DNA of 35,147 nucleotides, taken from positions 1 through 35,147 of the IMG/VR virus record IMGVR_UViG_3300033978_000676. The stretch is one strand, 5' to 3'. The DNA comes from a virus. The stretch's first letter is position 1. The number at the start of each line of letters is the position of its first letter. Below are positions 1 through 7,869 of the stretch, piece by piece. The position numbers and the translations under genes were made by a program. The notes beneath the pieces are model-generated. The model did not search any database and was not told the DNA's origin. It saw nothing but the letters and a program-made list of their open reading frames with translations.

Positions 1-368
1 AAGGCGCGCTGCAGCTTCACGCGCTCGCGCTGCAGCTCCCGCGTCCAGGGCCGGGCCGGCCTGGTGCGGGGCTGCCCCTCGCTGTCATTGGCCTTGTAGA
101 CGGCGCCGTCGTGCACCGCAGGGGCATGGGGGGCAGTCCAGCGGAATTTCGTTTCCATCACCCCCGGGCGGGGGTTGATTGCCATCTCCTGCGAGTTGCG
201 CAGGTCGCCGATGTCCACGATGTCGCGGGGGCTTTCCCCACTCGGCCAGTCCCATTTCGGCTCGGTGATGTGCCTCGTGAGCTCCGAATCCACAAACGTG
301 CTGAAGCGGCCCCAGGCCTCACCCACCACCTCGCGCAGAAGCTGCTGATCCATTCCCTGCTCAGCCAT
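1..368 (-). CDS. Neck / tail-completion protein, HK97 gp10-like (partial, 3' end outside window)
   Basis: The reading frame starts at ATG 368 and stays open to the window edge, giving about 122 residues of an incomplete protein. It contains a segment of the form RDIVDIGDLRNSQ followed later by FRWTAPHAPAVHDG. This resembles the DTGxLRxS and APYAxxVHxG signatures of the HK97 gp10-like neck or tail-completion family, which joins the head connector to the tail. The start overlaps the stop of the upstream gene by 8 bases, so the two are probably translationally coupled. The position after capsid, DUF4054 adaptor and a small connector gene fits a neck protein. Family assignment is by motif memory only, and the C-terminus is not visible. 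Confidence 0.6.
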   Translation of the reverse strand, partial: MAEQGMDQQLLREVVGEAWGRFSTFVDSELTRHITEPKWDWPSGESPRDIVDIGDLRNSQEMAINPRPGVMETKFRWTAPHAPAVHDGAVYKANDSEGQPRTRPARPWTRELQRERVKLQRA

Positions 369-762
369 TGCCACGGCCTCCCGTCACCCGAAAGGTGCCG
401 TTGATCTGCTGGCGCAGGAGCGGCATGGCCCCCACCGGCGCCCCCAGGTCTTCCTGCAGCTCGAAGCGGCCGCGGCGGCCGTTGATTACCGCCGCGGCCT
501 TGCTGCCGCTCACAATCCGCGGATCGAGGGTGGCGGGACTCAGCAGCCGGCCGGTGCAGGGGAAAGTGGTCTCATCGACGCCCACCTGCTTCTCCCAGCG
601 GCCGCGGTTGAGGCGCAGCGCCGCCAGGTAGTGGAGCGTCTCGGTGGCTGCCACCTGATTGCCGGTTTCGGGATCCTCGGTGAGGGTGGCGCCGGCCACC
701 TCGAACGCCAGGGTGGCGGTGGCGAGGTGGCCGTAGGCGCTGGCGGGCTGGGGAGTGCTCAT
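361..762 (-). CDS. Putative head-closure / connector protein
   Basis: This 133-residue protein starts at ATG 762, four bases after the stop of the DUF4054 gene. An upstream extension of the frame to 816 would overlap that gene and is less likely. The sequence is mixed alpha/beta with no membrane segment or signal peptide. Its middle (around GRLLSPATLDPRI) resembles the small beta-barrel stoppers that close the head, but no diagnostic motif was recognised. The call rests mainly on position between the DUF4054 adaptor and a gp10-like neck gene. Function is inferred from synteny. Confidence 0.5.
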   Translation of the reverse strand: MSTPQPASAYGHLATATLAFEVAGATLTEDPETGNQVAATETLHYLAALRLNRGRWEKQVGVDETTFPCTGRLLSPATLDPRIVSGSKAAAVINGRRGRFELQEDLGAPVGAMPLLRQQINGTFRVTGGRGNG

Positions 763-766
763 CAGA

Positions 767-1075
767 TCAGACCATGAAGCCGCAGGTGAGCGGTAGGCAG
801 GCCTGCAGCTCGGCAAACTCCTGGCCGTAGTGGGTGGCCTCCAGGCCGCTGCCGGCGGAAGGCGGCGCCTGGCCTACCTGGGCGCCCACCTCCCGCACCC
901 GGCAGGCGATCAGATGGGCGGCAAACAGGCCCACCCCATCACCATGCAGGTCTCCCCACACCGCTTCGCTGCAGCGCCGGCCGGCGGTGGCCAGCGCCGC
1001 CTCCAGCTGGGCGTGCGTGTGCACCTCCAGCTCAGGAAAGCGGTCGAGCAACTCGGAGAGGGTGGGGATTGCCAT
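767..1075 (-). CDS. DUF4054 family head-tail adaptor protein
   Basis: The product is 102 residues, starting at ATG 1075, two bases after the upstream stop. The N-terminus has the DUF4054 pattern: a short helix with RFPELEVHTHAQLEAAL, then a second helix, and a central AAHLIACRV segment matching the AAHLLA motif. DUF4054 proteins are usually 100-150 residues long and encoded just after the major capsid gene in siphophages and myophages. They are thought to form the head-tail adaptor ring under the portal. The gene order here fits. Recognition is by pattern, and the C-terminal third is less typical. Confidence 0.72.
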   Translation of the reverse strand: MAIPTLSELLDRFPELEVHTHAQLEAALATAGRRCSEAVWGDLHGDGVGLFAAHLIACRVREVGAQVGQAPPSAGSGLEATHYGQEFAELQACLPLTCGFMV

Positions 1076-1077
1076 GG

Positions 1078-1626
1078 TCAGGGCCGGCCGTCGAGGAGCT
1101 CTTTCACGCGGGTGGCGAGCTTCTCGCGCACCACCTGCCGGTCTTCCTTGCGCAGCCACTGCTCCAGCTGCTCGGTGTTGCGGCAGCCGTAGATCAGTCG
1201 GATGGCCACCGCATTGGGCACGGCGGCCAACGACACCTCGCCGTCGGCAGTGGTGGCGCCATCGGTGAGCTCGATCTCTTGGATCAGGCCGCGGCCCATC
1301 AGCTCTTGGGTGTCGGGGCGGGCCTTGGCCTGCTCCCACAGCTTGCGGGGCACCGGGGCGTTGAGGCCCGGGTTGATCCGGAGAGTGGTGGGATTGGCGA
1401 CGGGCCCGAACGCCCAGGCGATGGCGCCGCCACGGCAGCTCTGGAGACAGGCCTCGTTCAGCTCGGGGGTGAAGATCACCGCCAGCTCGCCGGCCTCCGG
1501 TTGGACGGAGACCGCCAGCTCGCCGGCCTCCGGTTGGACGGAGACCACCAGCTCGCCGGCCTCCGGTTGGTCCTCGGCGGGCTCGGCCTGGGGCTTGCTG
1601 ATGAGTTTGGTGGGGGTGGTGGTCAT
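1078..1626 (-). CDS. Hypothetical protein with N-terminal 11-residue tandem repeats
   Basis: This 182-residue protein starts at ATG 1626. Residues about 20-50 hold nearly three copies of an 11-residue repeat, QPEAGELAVSV, encoded by a 33-base tandem repeat. The rest is a predicted mixed fold ending in a charged helical region (LRKEDRQVVREKL). No family was recognised. It lies between the major capsid gene and the DUF4054 gene, so it is probably a virion or head-completion component. Replication slippage could change the repeat number. Function unknown. Confidence 0.7.
   Translation of the reverse strand: MTTTPTKLISKPQAEPAEDQPEAGELVVSVQPEAGELAVSVQPEAGELAVIFTPELNEACLQSCRGGAIAWAFGPVANPTTLRINPGLNAPVPRKLWEQAKARPDTQELMGRGLIQEIELTDGATTADGEVSLAAVPNAVAIRLIYGCRNTEQLEQWLRKEDRQVVREKLATRVKELLDGRP
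1481..1570. repeat. 33-bp tandem repeat, about 2.7 copies, in coding sequence
   Basis: Units begin at 1481, 1514 and 1547. The first two are identical over 33 bases and the third is cut short at 1570. The period is a multiple of three, so copy-number change keeps the reading frame. It encodes the QPEAGELAVSV repeats of the 182-residue protein. Confidence 0.9.
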
Positions 1627-1675
1627 GGAAAACCGATGGGGAACAGGGAAATGGTGCGGGGCTGATCAGCGGGGA

Positions 1676-2611
1676 TCAGCCGCCGTCCTGGATGTAGAGG
1701 AAGGCCAGGGGATAATCGGGGATGAAGCCGCCAATTTTGCTCATCGAGGGCACCACGAACTTGAGGTTCTTCGGCTGAGGCGGCAGGAAGGTGAGCGGCA
1801 GGGGGATGTGGAATTTCCCCTTGGTCGGATCCTTTCGGTAGAACAGCATCCGCCGGGCGCTGAGGTTGCCGCCGCTGTTGGCCGGGTCGAGCTCGTTGAT
1901 CGGCTCCACCGACGTGATGCCCGGGTTCATCTTCAGGAACAGCTCCAGCACCGTGGTGTTGTCGGTCGTGGAACGGCAGGTAGTGGAGACGATGCGGTGA
2001 TCCGATTCACCCATCAGCACGGCATTGGGCTGCTCAATCTGCTTGGAGTTGACCCGCATTTGGGTGACGCCGAAGTTGAGCAGATCGAGCATCTGCTGGG
2101 GGGTGGTGTTGGGGTCGTTGAACCAGGCGTCGCTGTTGTTGCCCGTCACCACCACACGATCGATGGCCGGGTGGTTGAGCATGCCCCGCAGGCCGGTGCC
2201 GGCCCGGCCAAACAGGCAGGTGATGTTGTTGCGGCGCTCGTAGGAGTCGCGCACCGCTTCGGCCTTCTCGTTGGTGAGGTTGACGCCGGCCATCTTTGCG
2301 GCCAGCAGCTCGCCCTGGGTGTAGTCGAACGAGCCGCCGAACTCGCGGATCTCGTTGACGATCTCACCCACCTTCACGCCGGAGCGGGGCAAATCGTCGG
2401 CCGCATCAGCGATCAGATCAAAGGCGCCGGTGCGATCCCACAGGGTGCGCTTGATCGACGTGGCGCCGGGGTTCACCTCGAAGCTGACCGGGCAAATCCT
2501 GGGGTAAACGATTTCGGCATAGGGTTTGCGCAGCACACCGGGAATGATGTGCTGCAGCTGGTCGGCCAGGAACGCCCCACTCTGGTAGGCGTCGTCCATT
2601 CGGTGGCTCAT
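1676..2611 (-). CDS. Major capsid protein, DUF2184 family
   Basis: This 311-residue protein starts at ATG 2611. It follows the HK97-fold major capsid pattern of the DUF2184 family, about 300 residues long and without a long N-terminal delta domain. Recognisable parts are an N-terminal helical arm, the segment EIVYPRICPVSFEVNPGA, a helix-rich centre with GELLAAKMAGVNLTNEKAEA, and a C-terminal beta region ending in IPDYPLAFLYIQDGG. It would form the icosahedral shell. It lies directly after the DUF2213 scaffold and decoration genes, the usual order for phages with DUF1073-type portals. No internal protease or insertion domain is visible. Confidence 0.85.
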   Translation of the reverse strand: MSHRMDDAYQSGAFLADQLQHIIPGVLRKPYAEIVYPRICPVSFEVNPGATSIKRTLWDRTGAFDLIADAADDLPRSGVKVGEIVNEIREFGGSFDYTQGELLAAKMAGVNLTNEKAEAVRDSYERRNNITCLFGRAGTGLRGMLNHPAIDRVVVTGNNSDAWFNDPNTTPQQMLDLLNFGVTQMRVNSKQIEQPNAVLMGESDHRIVSTTCRSTTDNTTVLELFLKMNPGITSVEPINELDPANSGGNLSARRMLFYRKDPTKGKFHIPLPLTFLPPQPKNLKFVVPSMSKIGGFIPDYPLAFLYIQDGG

Positions 2612-2663
2612 TGTTCGGGCTCCAGGAGGGGGCAGGGGGAAGGAAGGGGGATGGTGGGGAGGA

Positions 2664-3236
2664 TCAGGTGTCAGCGGTGAAGGTCAGCGCGGCAGGCGCG
2701 TTGACCCGCAGCACCAGCAGGCCACCGGCAGCGGCGCCGCGTTCGATCTCCCAGGCGCCGGCAGCCAGGTTGAGGCTGTTGCCCGCCGAGGCCGTCTTGC
2801 CCCACTTGCCGGCATTGGCGCCGGACTTGAAGTAGCGCAGGGCCCCTCCGGGATCAACGGCCTCGAAGACCTCGATGTAGATCGAGCCCTCCTTGAGGAT
2901 GTTCACCGCATAACCGGGATGAATGCCCTCCTGGTAAGAAGTCGCGGCATCACGGTGGCTGAGCTCCTGGACATCGGTGAGCACCGAGATGCCGAGGATC
3001 GCGCCGGCGGCGGTGGCCACCTGGGCGGAGTTGGGCAGCACGCCGGAGCCGTTGCGCACCAGCGGCACGCCAAAAGGCAACACGCCATTGGTTTCGTTGC
3101 TGCCGCTGATGATCCGGCTCCCGCTGATGTCGGCCAGCTCGCCGATGCGGCCGATGGCCATCTGCATCGGGTAGTCACGGCCCACACCCACTTGGGGGTT
3201 CATGCTGCCGGCGTTGTTGGTGAAGGTCTGGGCCAT
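2664..3236 (-). CDS. Capsid decoration / structural cement protein
   Basis: This 190-residue protein starts at ATG 3236. It is glycine-, alanine- and serine-rich and probably mainly beta. It contains the segment AAGAILGISVLTDVQEL and a C-terminal jelly-roll-like strand pattern. Small proteins of this type, encoded between scaffold and major capsid genes, stabilise the capsid surface (DUF2190 and cement-protein families). Its N-terminus, MAQTFTNNAGSMNPQVGVGRDYP, has no signal sequence. The exact family is not certain; the role is inferred from length, composition and position. Confidence 0.65.
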   Translation of the reverse strand: MAQTFTNNAGSMNPQVGVGRDYPMQMAIGRIGELADISGSRIISGSNETNGVLPFGVPLVRNGSGVLPNSAQVATAAGAILGISVLTDVQELSHRDAATSYQEGIHPGYAVNILKEGSIYIEVFEAVDPGGALRYFKSGANAGKWGKTASAGNSLNLAAGAWEIERGAAAGGLLVLRVNAPAALTFTADT

Positions 3237-3283
3237 GGAAGGAATGCGGAGGGGCGGGGGGAGGGGGAAGGGCTAGGGGGGAA

Positions 3284-4579
3284 TCAGCTGGCGGGGTCCT
3301 GCCAGGCGTTGGCCAGCGCGTTCTGGTGCTCCGCCGCGGCCGCTGCGATGCCATCGGCGCCGTCGGTGCGGGGGCCGGTGGTGATGCCCTGCAACTGGCG
3401 GACCAGCATCTGGGCGGCATCGGCCTGGTAGGGCACCTGTTCGGCAGCCTCGTAGGCGGCATCGAAGCGGGCGGCGATGTACTCGTCGCTGCGGTTCTCG
3501 ATGCCATCGATGCGCACCTCAGCAGCCTCGAGGGCGAGCACCTGCACCTCGCGGTTGCTGAGGCCGTCGTGCCGCTCGCGCTGGCCGCCCATGATCAGGC
3601 TGGCCTTCTCGAGCACGTCGACGCGCTCGGCCACCAGCTGCTGAATCAGCTCCGGATCAGGCTGAGGGGCGGAATCAGCCCGCTCGGCCACCAGGGCCTC
3701 CAGCTCGCTCAGCTGCTCGGCCAGGCTGTCGAAGCGCAGCTCGGCGGCGGCCAGGTCGTCAACGGTGGCCTTGTAGACCTCCCACGGCACGCTGCGGCCG
3801 GGGGTGGCGGAATCGCCGCGGGCTCGCTTGCGCTTGGCCATGCCGTAGCCGTCTTCCTTCTCGTCGGGCTCCATCTCGCCCTTGTCTTCCATTTCTTCGG
3901 GGTCCATCTCTTCCTCGGCGTTTGCCTTGGATTTGGAGGAGCTCTTCATGTCGGCACGGTCGGTGGGTTGAGCGGAAGCGGGCATGGGGGTGGCCTCAGG
4001 AAGGGAAGGGAGAAGATCGGCGGAAACAGCGATGACCGGCGGGTCGTCGGCATCGGCGGAGTCGAAGTGCAGGCACACTTCGGCGCCCGCGCGGGCCTTG
4101 CGGGTGACGGCGAGATGGTTGCCGCTGATGTTCCGCTGCACGCCGTCGTAACGAGTGCCATCGGGCGCCACGCCGGGGGTGGGGTCGTACTCGCAGCGGT
4201 AGCCCACGGAGAGCTCCACCGCATCGCGACGCTTGACGGCCTCGATGGCTTCTCGATCCGTCAGGGTGACGGTGCCATGCACAAAGCCGTCGGTGAACTC
4301 CACCTGGGTGCCGCTGTGGCCCCGGGTGTGTTGCCGCACGGTGTCGGGCGTGAGCAGCTGGGGCGGATGCTCCAGCGTCACCGGCAGGCCGCCCATCGAC
4401 AGAAGAGAATCCGGACGGGACACCTCTTCCGGCGGGCGATATTCGACCCGTTTCGACCCATCCGGGTTGGTGTAGGTCTGGCAGCCGCTGCGGGAGAACG
4501 TCCCACGCACGCGCACGTAGCCCTCTGGAGTTTCCAGAAAGCTGGCGGGTAGGTTGGAGCGATCGAAGCGGAATTGCAC
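3284..4579 (-). CDS. DUF2213 prohead scaffold / protease-like protein
   Basis: This 431-residue protein uses GTG 4579 as start. The N-terminal half (about 1-190) matches DUF2213: a RTGxxxY-like opening (VRGTFSRSGCQTY), PEEVSRPDSLLSMGGLPVTLEHP, then GFVHGTVTLTDREAIEAVKRRDAVELSVGYRCEYD. The DUF2213 family is related to prohead serine proteases. A very acidic and basic low-complexity linker (about 215-255) leads to a C-terminal coiled-coil part ending with RIDGIENRSDEYIAARFDAAYEAA, typical of the scaffold half. The protein probably guides prohead assembly and may process itself and other head proteins. It is the first gene of the capsid-forming run. Confidence 0.82.
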   Translation of the reverse strand: MQFRFDRSNLPASFLETPEGYVRVRGTFSRSGCQTYTNPDGSKRVEYRPPEEVSRPDSLLSMGGLPVTLEHPPQLLTPDTVRQHTRGHSGTQVEFTDGFVHGTVTLTDREAIEAVKRRDAVELSVGYRCEYDPTPGVAPDGTRYDGVQRNISGNHLAVTRKARAGAEVCLHFDSADADDPPVIAVSADLLPSLPEATPMPASAQPTDRADMKSSSKSKANAEEEMDPEEMEDKGEMEPDEKEDGYGMAKRKRARGDSATPGRSVPWEVYKATVDDLAAAELRFDSLAEQLSELEALVAERADSAPQPDPELIQQLVAERVDVLEKASLIMGGQRERHDGLSNREVQVLALEAAEVRIDGIENRSDEYIAARFDAAYEAAEQVPYQADAAQMLVRQLQGITTGPRTDGADGIAAAAAEHQNALANAWQDPAS

Positions 4580-4654
4580 CGGCAGATAGCAGGAGCTGCC
4601 AGCAAGATGGGGCCGCCGGGTCTAACTTGCGCCTGTTGATGCCATAAACGCACC

Positions 4655-4882
4655 GTGCCCACTCTCCTGCCAGACGCAATGGTGCGGCGCCTGTTGGGTG
4701 CACGTTTGGGCGTGATTATGCAGCAGCGGGGCGTCAGCCAGCAGCAGCTGGCGCAGCACCTGGAGGTGCACCGCAGCGCCGTGAGCCGCTGGTGCTCCGG
4801 CGAGCGGGATCCCAACCCAGGCCAGCTGCGATCGATCTGCCTGCTGCTGGCGATCGATCCGGCCCTGCTGCTGGGGCTCTGA
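4655..4882 (+). CDS. Small Cro/CI-type HTH regulator
   Basis: This plus-strand gene encodes up to 75 residues from GTG 4655; an internal ATG at 4679 would give a 67-residue product and is equally plausible. Almost the whole protein is one helix-turn-helix of the XRE/Cro-CI type: MQQRGVSQQQLAQHLEVHRSAVSRW, then GERDPNPGQLRSICLLL. It has no oligomerisation or peptidase domain. It lies opposite to the virion genes on both sides and its 3' end abuts the end of a minus-strand reading frame. It could be a repressor of a local promoter or a lysogeny regulator. The HTH call is firm; the target is unknown. Confidence 0.75.
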   Translation: MPTLLPDAMVRRLLGARLGVIMQQRGVSQQQLAQHLEVHRSAVSRWCSGERDPNPGQLRSICLLLAIDPALLLGL

Positions 4883-5048
4883 TCAGCGCTTGGCCTGTGG
4901 CTTGCCTTCGCGGGCGGTGGCCACAGGAGGGGCATCCTGGAGGCGCAGCATCACCGTGGTCTCCACGGCCACGTTGGCCCAGTCGATGGGCTCGCCATCG
5001 GCCCGGGGGGCCTGGGGGGGGAAAGCTGGGGGGCTGGTGGGTGCTCAT
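4883..5048 (-). pseudogene. Small gene interrupted by a C8 homopolymer (apparent frameshift)
   Basis: ATG 5048 overlaps the stop of the 663-residue gene as ATGA, the coupling used throughout this strand. After nine codons the frame enters a run of eight C at about 5013-5020. Reading straight through gives a proline/arginine-rich shadow-like frame that runs on to 4734, over the opposite HTH gene. Skipping one base in the C run gives instead a natural-looking 54-residue protein with PIDWANVAVETTVMLRLQDAP and stop TGA at 4883-4885. Explanations are a homopolymer sequencing error, a phase-variable tract, or programmed frameshifting. No family was recognised. Confidence 0.5.
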
Positions 5049-7036
5049 TGGGCCAGGGTGGCGCATTGCATCCGGAGGGCATCGATCCGGACCTCCAGGA
5101 TGTTGGCAGCGGCATCACGGCGCCGGCTGCCACCAAGGCGTTGCCGCGGCCCGGCGGCCAGGCCGGCGGCTTCCTTTCCCCGTACCGGAGCAATGCCCCG
5201 CTGGGCGCGGCACTCTTTCGGCAGAGAGATGCAGGCGTTCCCGCAGCTGTAGCCCGTGCGGCACTGCCGCTTGAGAGCGTCGATTCGCTCCTGCAGGCTG
5301 TCGGCCCGGGGCCGCTTGCGCAGACCCAGGGCCATCAGCTCCTGCTCTACAGCGGCGAACACGTCCCGCTCCAGCTCCTGCCGCACCTTCGTTTCAGATT
5401 CGCCCGCTTCCACTCGATCAGCAGCGCGGTTGAGAGCGGAGCTGATGGGCCCGCTGGAGCTCTTCAGACGCTCGAACACCGACAGGGCCTCGCTGGCCTC
5501 GCCGGCAACCTTGGCGCTCTGCTGCTGGTTGATCACGTTGCCAGCCTTCTCCGCGAGGGTGGAGGCTGCTCTGGTCTTGGAGACGGTGCCAAACAGGCGC
5601 TTCTCCCGCGTGATTTTGGCCTTCAGGCCGGCGGAGAGCTTGGCCCGGGTGAAGAGGTTGTCCTTGACCTCCTGGCTCATCCCGAAGAGGTCCATCGTGG
5701 TCTGGGTGCGCTGCTCGCTGGCAGCGGCATGTTCCACCAGCTCGAGCAGCGTCTGATCAGCAATGCCCTTGCGGGAGCCGATCATCTTGAACACCTCCCG
5801 CTGCTTTGCCTCATCGAGGCCGCTGCCGCCAATGATCGCGCCGCGGTTCACGCTCAGATCACCGCGCACCACGGCGTTGAACACCTCGCCGGGCAGCTTG
5901 CTGAGTTTGAGGCCCTTCTCCGCCTGGCCGCTGCGCAGCGGCAGGCCCTTGGCCTCCACATCAGCCTGGGACCTGATGCCAGTGTCGCGGAAAAATTTGG
6001 CGGCATCCATCGGGGTGCCGGCACCCTCGGCAATGTTCTGCATGGCGCCGATCGCCCGGGCTTCGGTGGCGGTTTTTGCGTTGAGGAAGCGCACGGTCAC
6101 CTCCTCGGCTCCCAGGCGCCGGGCCAGGGCCATCCGGTTGTGGCCGTTCACCACGTAGACCTTGCCGTCGGCTGGGTCCTTCCAGACGCTCATCACGCCG
6201 GCGAGGTTTGGATCCCACTTGCGAACACCCGAGAGGCTGCCCACCTCACCGGTGCCCTCAGTGGCGTTCAACTTGTACTGGAACCGCCCTGGATCGAAGA
6301 CGATCTCACCGGGCTTCATGTTGCGGACGGTGCCGGGCTCCGTGGAAGCGCTGGCGGCCTCGGGGAGCTTGCCGGTGCGCAGGTACTCGGCAATCTCGGG
6401 CCGGGCCAACAGCTTCTCCACCCGCTTGGTGGTGCGCTCCTGTTGCCGCTCTCTTGCGGCCACTCCCCGGGCGGCCGACACCTGAGAGGCGGTGGCCACG
6501 GCGGCCTTGTCGCCGGCGGCCGCCAGCTGCTGCAGACGCCGCAGGCGAGCCTGGCCGATCGCGCTGCCCGGGGTGATCCGGCATTCCTTCTGCAGGGAGA
6601 TGCAGGCGGAGCCGCAGCTGTAGCCGGTGGTGCATTTGCGCTTCTGACCGGTGGCCCGGTTACTGCGGCGGAAATCCATCCGCACGGCAGGAGCCCGCAG
6701 CTGCAGGAACGAATCCGATCTCAGCTCCCAGCCACGCTCACCGATGCCGTCCCAGGCGGGCCGGTAGCCGACACCTTCCGCATCGACACGAAAGCGGTAG
6801 ACCAGACCATCGGCGGCCATCCGCCCGGCATGGCCGGCGCCCTCCTGCCGCCAGTCGAGCACCAGGGCGCCGGGAAGGACCTCCGCCAGCAGCTGTTGCA
6901 AGACCGGAGAGACCCGATCGGCAGCGTCATGCCGCAGGGCCGCCGGCCGGCGGGGCAGGGCCTGCCGGGCCGTCGAGACAGGCAACTGGGCCTCGATGGC
7001 CGAGAGGCGATCCTGCAGGGCCTGGTGACGGCTCAT
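5045..7036 (-). CDS. Large tagged protein with ParB-like domain and two CxTGYSCG modules
   Basis: This 663-residue protein starts at ATG 7036, overlapping the upstream stop by four bases. The N-terminal 130 residues are of unknown fold. Residues 135-153 and 592-610 each carry the 19-residue motif CxTGYSCGxxCISxxKECR; the second copy is preceded by the helix SLQERIDALKRQC. Around 230-345 is a ParB/sulfiredoxin-like region with KVYVVNGHNRMALARRLGAE (NGHNR at 297-301), typical of phage ParB-type nuclease or nucleotide-binding domains. The 345-590 part is helical and charged. The C-terminus ends with another RIDALRMQC helix without the following motif. Similar multi-domain phage proteins are called polyvalent proteins and are thought to enter the host with the DNA; whether this one does is inference. 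It lies just before the scaffold gene. Confidence 0.72.
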   Translation of the reverse strand: MSRHQALQDRLSAIEAQLPVSTARQALPRRPAALRHDAADRVSPVLQQLLAEVLPGALVLDWRQEGAGHAGRMAADGLVYRFRVDAEGVGYRPAWDGIGERGWELRSDSFLQLRAPAVRMDFRRSNRATGQKRKCTTGYSCGSACISLQKECRITPGSAIGQARLRRLQQLAAAGDKAAVATASQVSAARGVAARERQQERTTKRVEKLLARPEIAEYLRTGKLPEAASASTEPGTVRNMKPGEIVFDPGRFQYKLNATEGTGEVGSLSGVRKWDPNLAGVMSVWKDPADGKVYVVNGHNRMALARRLGAEEVTVRFLNAKTATEARAIGAMQNIAEGAGTPMDAAKFFRDTGIRSQADVEAKGLPLRSGQAEKGLKLSKLPGEVFNAVVRGDLSVNRGAIIGGSGLDEAKQREVFKMIGSRKGIADQTLLELVEHAAASEQRTQTTMDLFGMSQEVKDNLFTRAKLSAGLKAKITREKRLFGTVSKTRAASTLAEKAGNVINQQQSAKVAGEASEALSVFERLKSSSGPISSALNRAADRVEAGESETKVRQELERDVFAAVEQELMALGLRKRPRADSLQERIDALKRQCRTGYSCGNACISLPKECRAQRGIAPVRGKEAAGLAAGPRQRLGGSRRRDAAANILEVRIDALRMQCATLAQ
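5207..5263 (-). repeat. Cys-motif module copy (663-aa protein, C-terminal copy)
   Basis: This encodes residues 592-610 with the CxTGYSCGxxCISxxKECR pattern. It is preceded upstream (to about 5305) by the RIDALKRQC helix and followed by a short GIAPVRGKEAAG segment, as in the first copy of the 923-residue protein. All seven invariant positions of the motif are kept. Confidence 0.9.
6578..6634 (-). repeat. Cys-motif module copy (663-aa protein, N-terminal copy)
   Basis: This encodes residues 135-153. The motif is intact, but the preceding RIDAL helix is replaced by FRRSNRATGQKRK. The following PGSAIGQARLRRLQQLAA segment matches the downstream part of the other copies. Confidence 0.9.
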
Positions 7037-7530
7037 CGATCAGGGGCCTCCTTCCATGGCCGTGGCGGTGTCAGGCGGCTGCGCAGGTGGTCCGCCGCGG
7101 CAGCACTTGTCGAAGATGCTGCGGAGGTGATCGCGGCCCTCACGTCTGCGGCGGGAATCATCCCGGCTGCCTTGGCAGCATCCTCAACCTCCTGATGCGT
7201 CGGGAATCGAGCCCCCGGTGCAAGGGTCGTCATCGCCTGCTGCTGGATCTCTGCAGCTTGCGACCAGACATCAGCCCGGAGCCTTTCGGCATCCACCACC
7301 TGTTGTTGGAAGGTGATGACCGGCGCCAGCGCCGCTTTCAGGTCTTCGATGGGCTTTGTGGCCACCGCCAGCAGCCGCTCCTCCAGTCCCTCGAGGGCCG
7401 TGTCGATCCGGTCTTCCGCCCGATCCAGCGCGGCATCGATCGCCCCGTTCAGCTGTGGGCGGACCTTGTTTGCCAGTTTCAGGACGAGGCGATCCAGGAG
7501 GGGGTCCAGCAGTCGATCAAGCCAGTTCAT
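7033..7530 (-). CDS. Hypothetical coiled-coil protein
   Basis: This 165-residue protein starts at ATG 7530 and overlaps both neighbours by four bases. Residues 1-110 are an almost continuous amphipathic helix, beginning MNWLDRLLDPLLDRLVLKL and continuing with DAALDRAEDRIDTALEGLEERL, so an extended coiled coil or helical bundle is likely. The C-terminal part is alanine-rich and ends in PPRPWKEAPDR. There is no membrane or secretion signal. The gene sits in one translation-coupled run with the 663-residue protein and the 90-residue protein, so the three probably act together. Function unknown. Confidence 0.7.
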   Translation of the reverse strand: MNWLDRLLDPLLDRLVLKLANKVRPQLNGAIDAALDRAEDRIDTALEGLEERLLAVATKPIEDLKAALAPVITFQQQVVDAERLRADVWSQAAEIQQQAMTTLAPGARFPTHQEVEDAAKAAGMIPAADVRAAITSAASSTSAAAADHLRSRLTPPRPWKEAPDR

Positions 7531-7799
7531 CGGGATACTCCGAGAAGAGTTTTCATGCGCTCGAGCCGGGCCTGCAGGGCATCAATGCGGCTGTCGCCCC
7601 GGTCGCTCTGGCCCGTGCCTTTCGGTCGGTAGGTAACCATGCCGCTTTTGGTGAACTTGAACGTGAAGCGCTGCTGGTTGGACACAAACTCTCCCTGGGG
7701 CTCGCCGCCCTGGTCAGAAATCGAGAGGATCCGCACCGGTCTGATTTGCTCGCTGAGCAGCTCGGTGGCCAGCTGCACCATTTCGGTTCGTCGGTCCAT
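7527..7799 (-). CDS. Hypothetical small protein ending in a RIDAL helix
   Basis: This 90-residue protein starts at ATG 7799. The N-terminal two thirds look beta-rich (FTFKFTKSGMVTYRPKG). The end, GDSRIDALQARLERMKTLLG, is a helix of the same form as the RIDALxxxC helices of the three large tagged proteins, but here the cysteine module is absent. Its stop overlaps the start of the 165-residue coiled-coil gene. No family was recognised. The shared helix suggests a structural partner of the tagged proteins, which is inference. Confidence 0.65.
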   Translation of the reverse strand: MDRRTEMVQLATELLSEQIRPVRILSISDQGGEPQGEFVSNQQRFTFKFTKSGMVTYRPKGTGQSDRGDSRIDALQARLERMKTLLGVSR

Positions 7800-7869
7800 A
7801 GGTTCGATGCGCTTTGGCCTCAGTCTGGGCCCGGTATGGTTGCCCGCTGTGATTCAGTTGCCGTGACCA

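Noticed and set aside
1481-1570. CRISPR-like direct repeats
   Set aside because: Units are contiguous without spacers and encode an in-frame peptide repeat.
1202-2680. Long open frame on the plus strand over the capsid genes
   Set aside because: It lies antisense to the clear capsid and hypothetical genes and its translation is His/Gly/Arg-rich without any domain; such frames are expected in GC-rich DNA.
5048-7195. 715-codon plus-strand open frame
   Set aside because: It is antisense to the 663-residue tagged protein, whose motifs and overlaps prove the minus strand; composition is that of a shadow frame.
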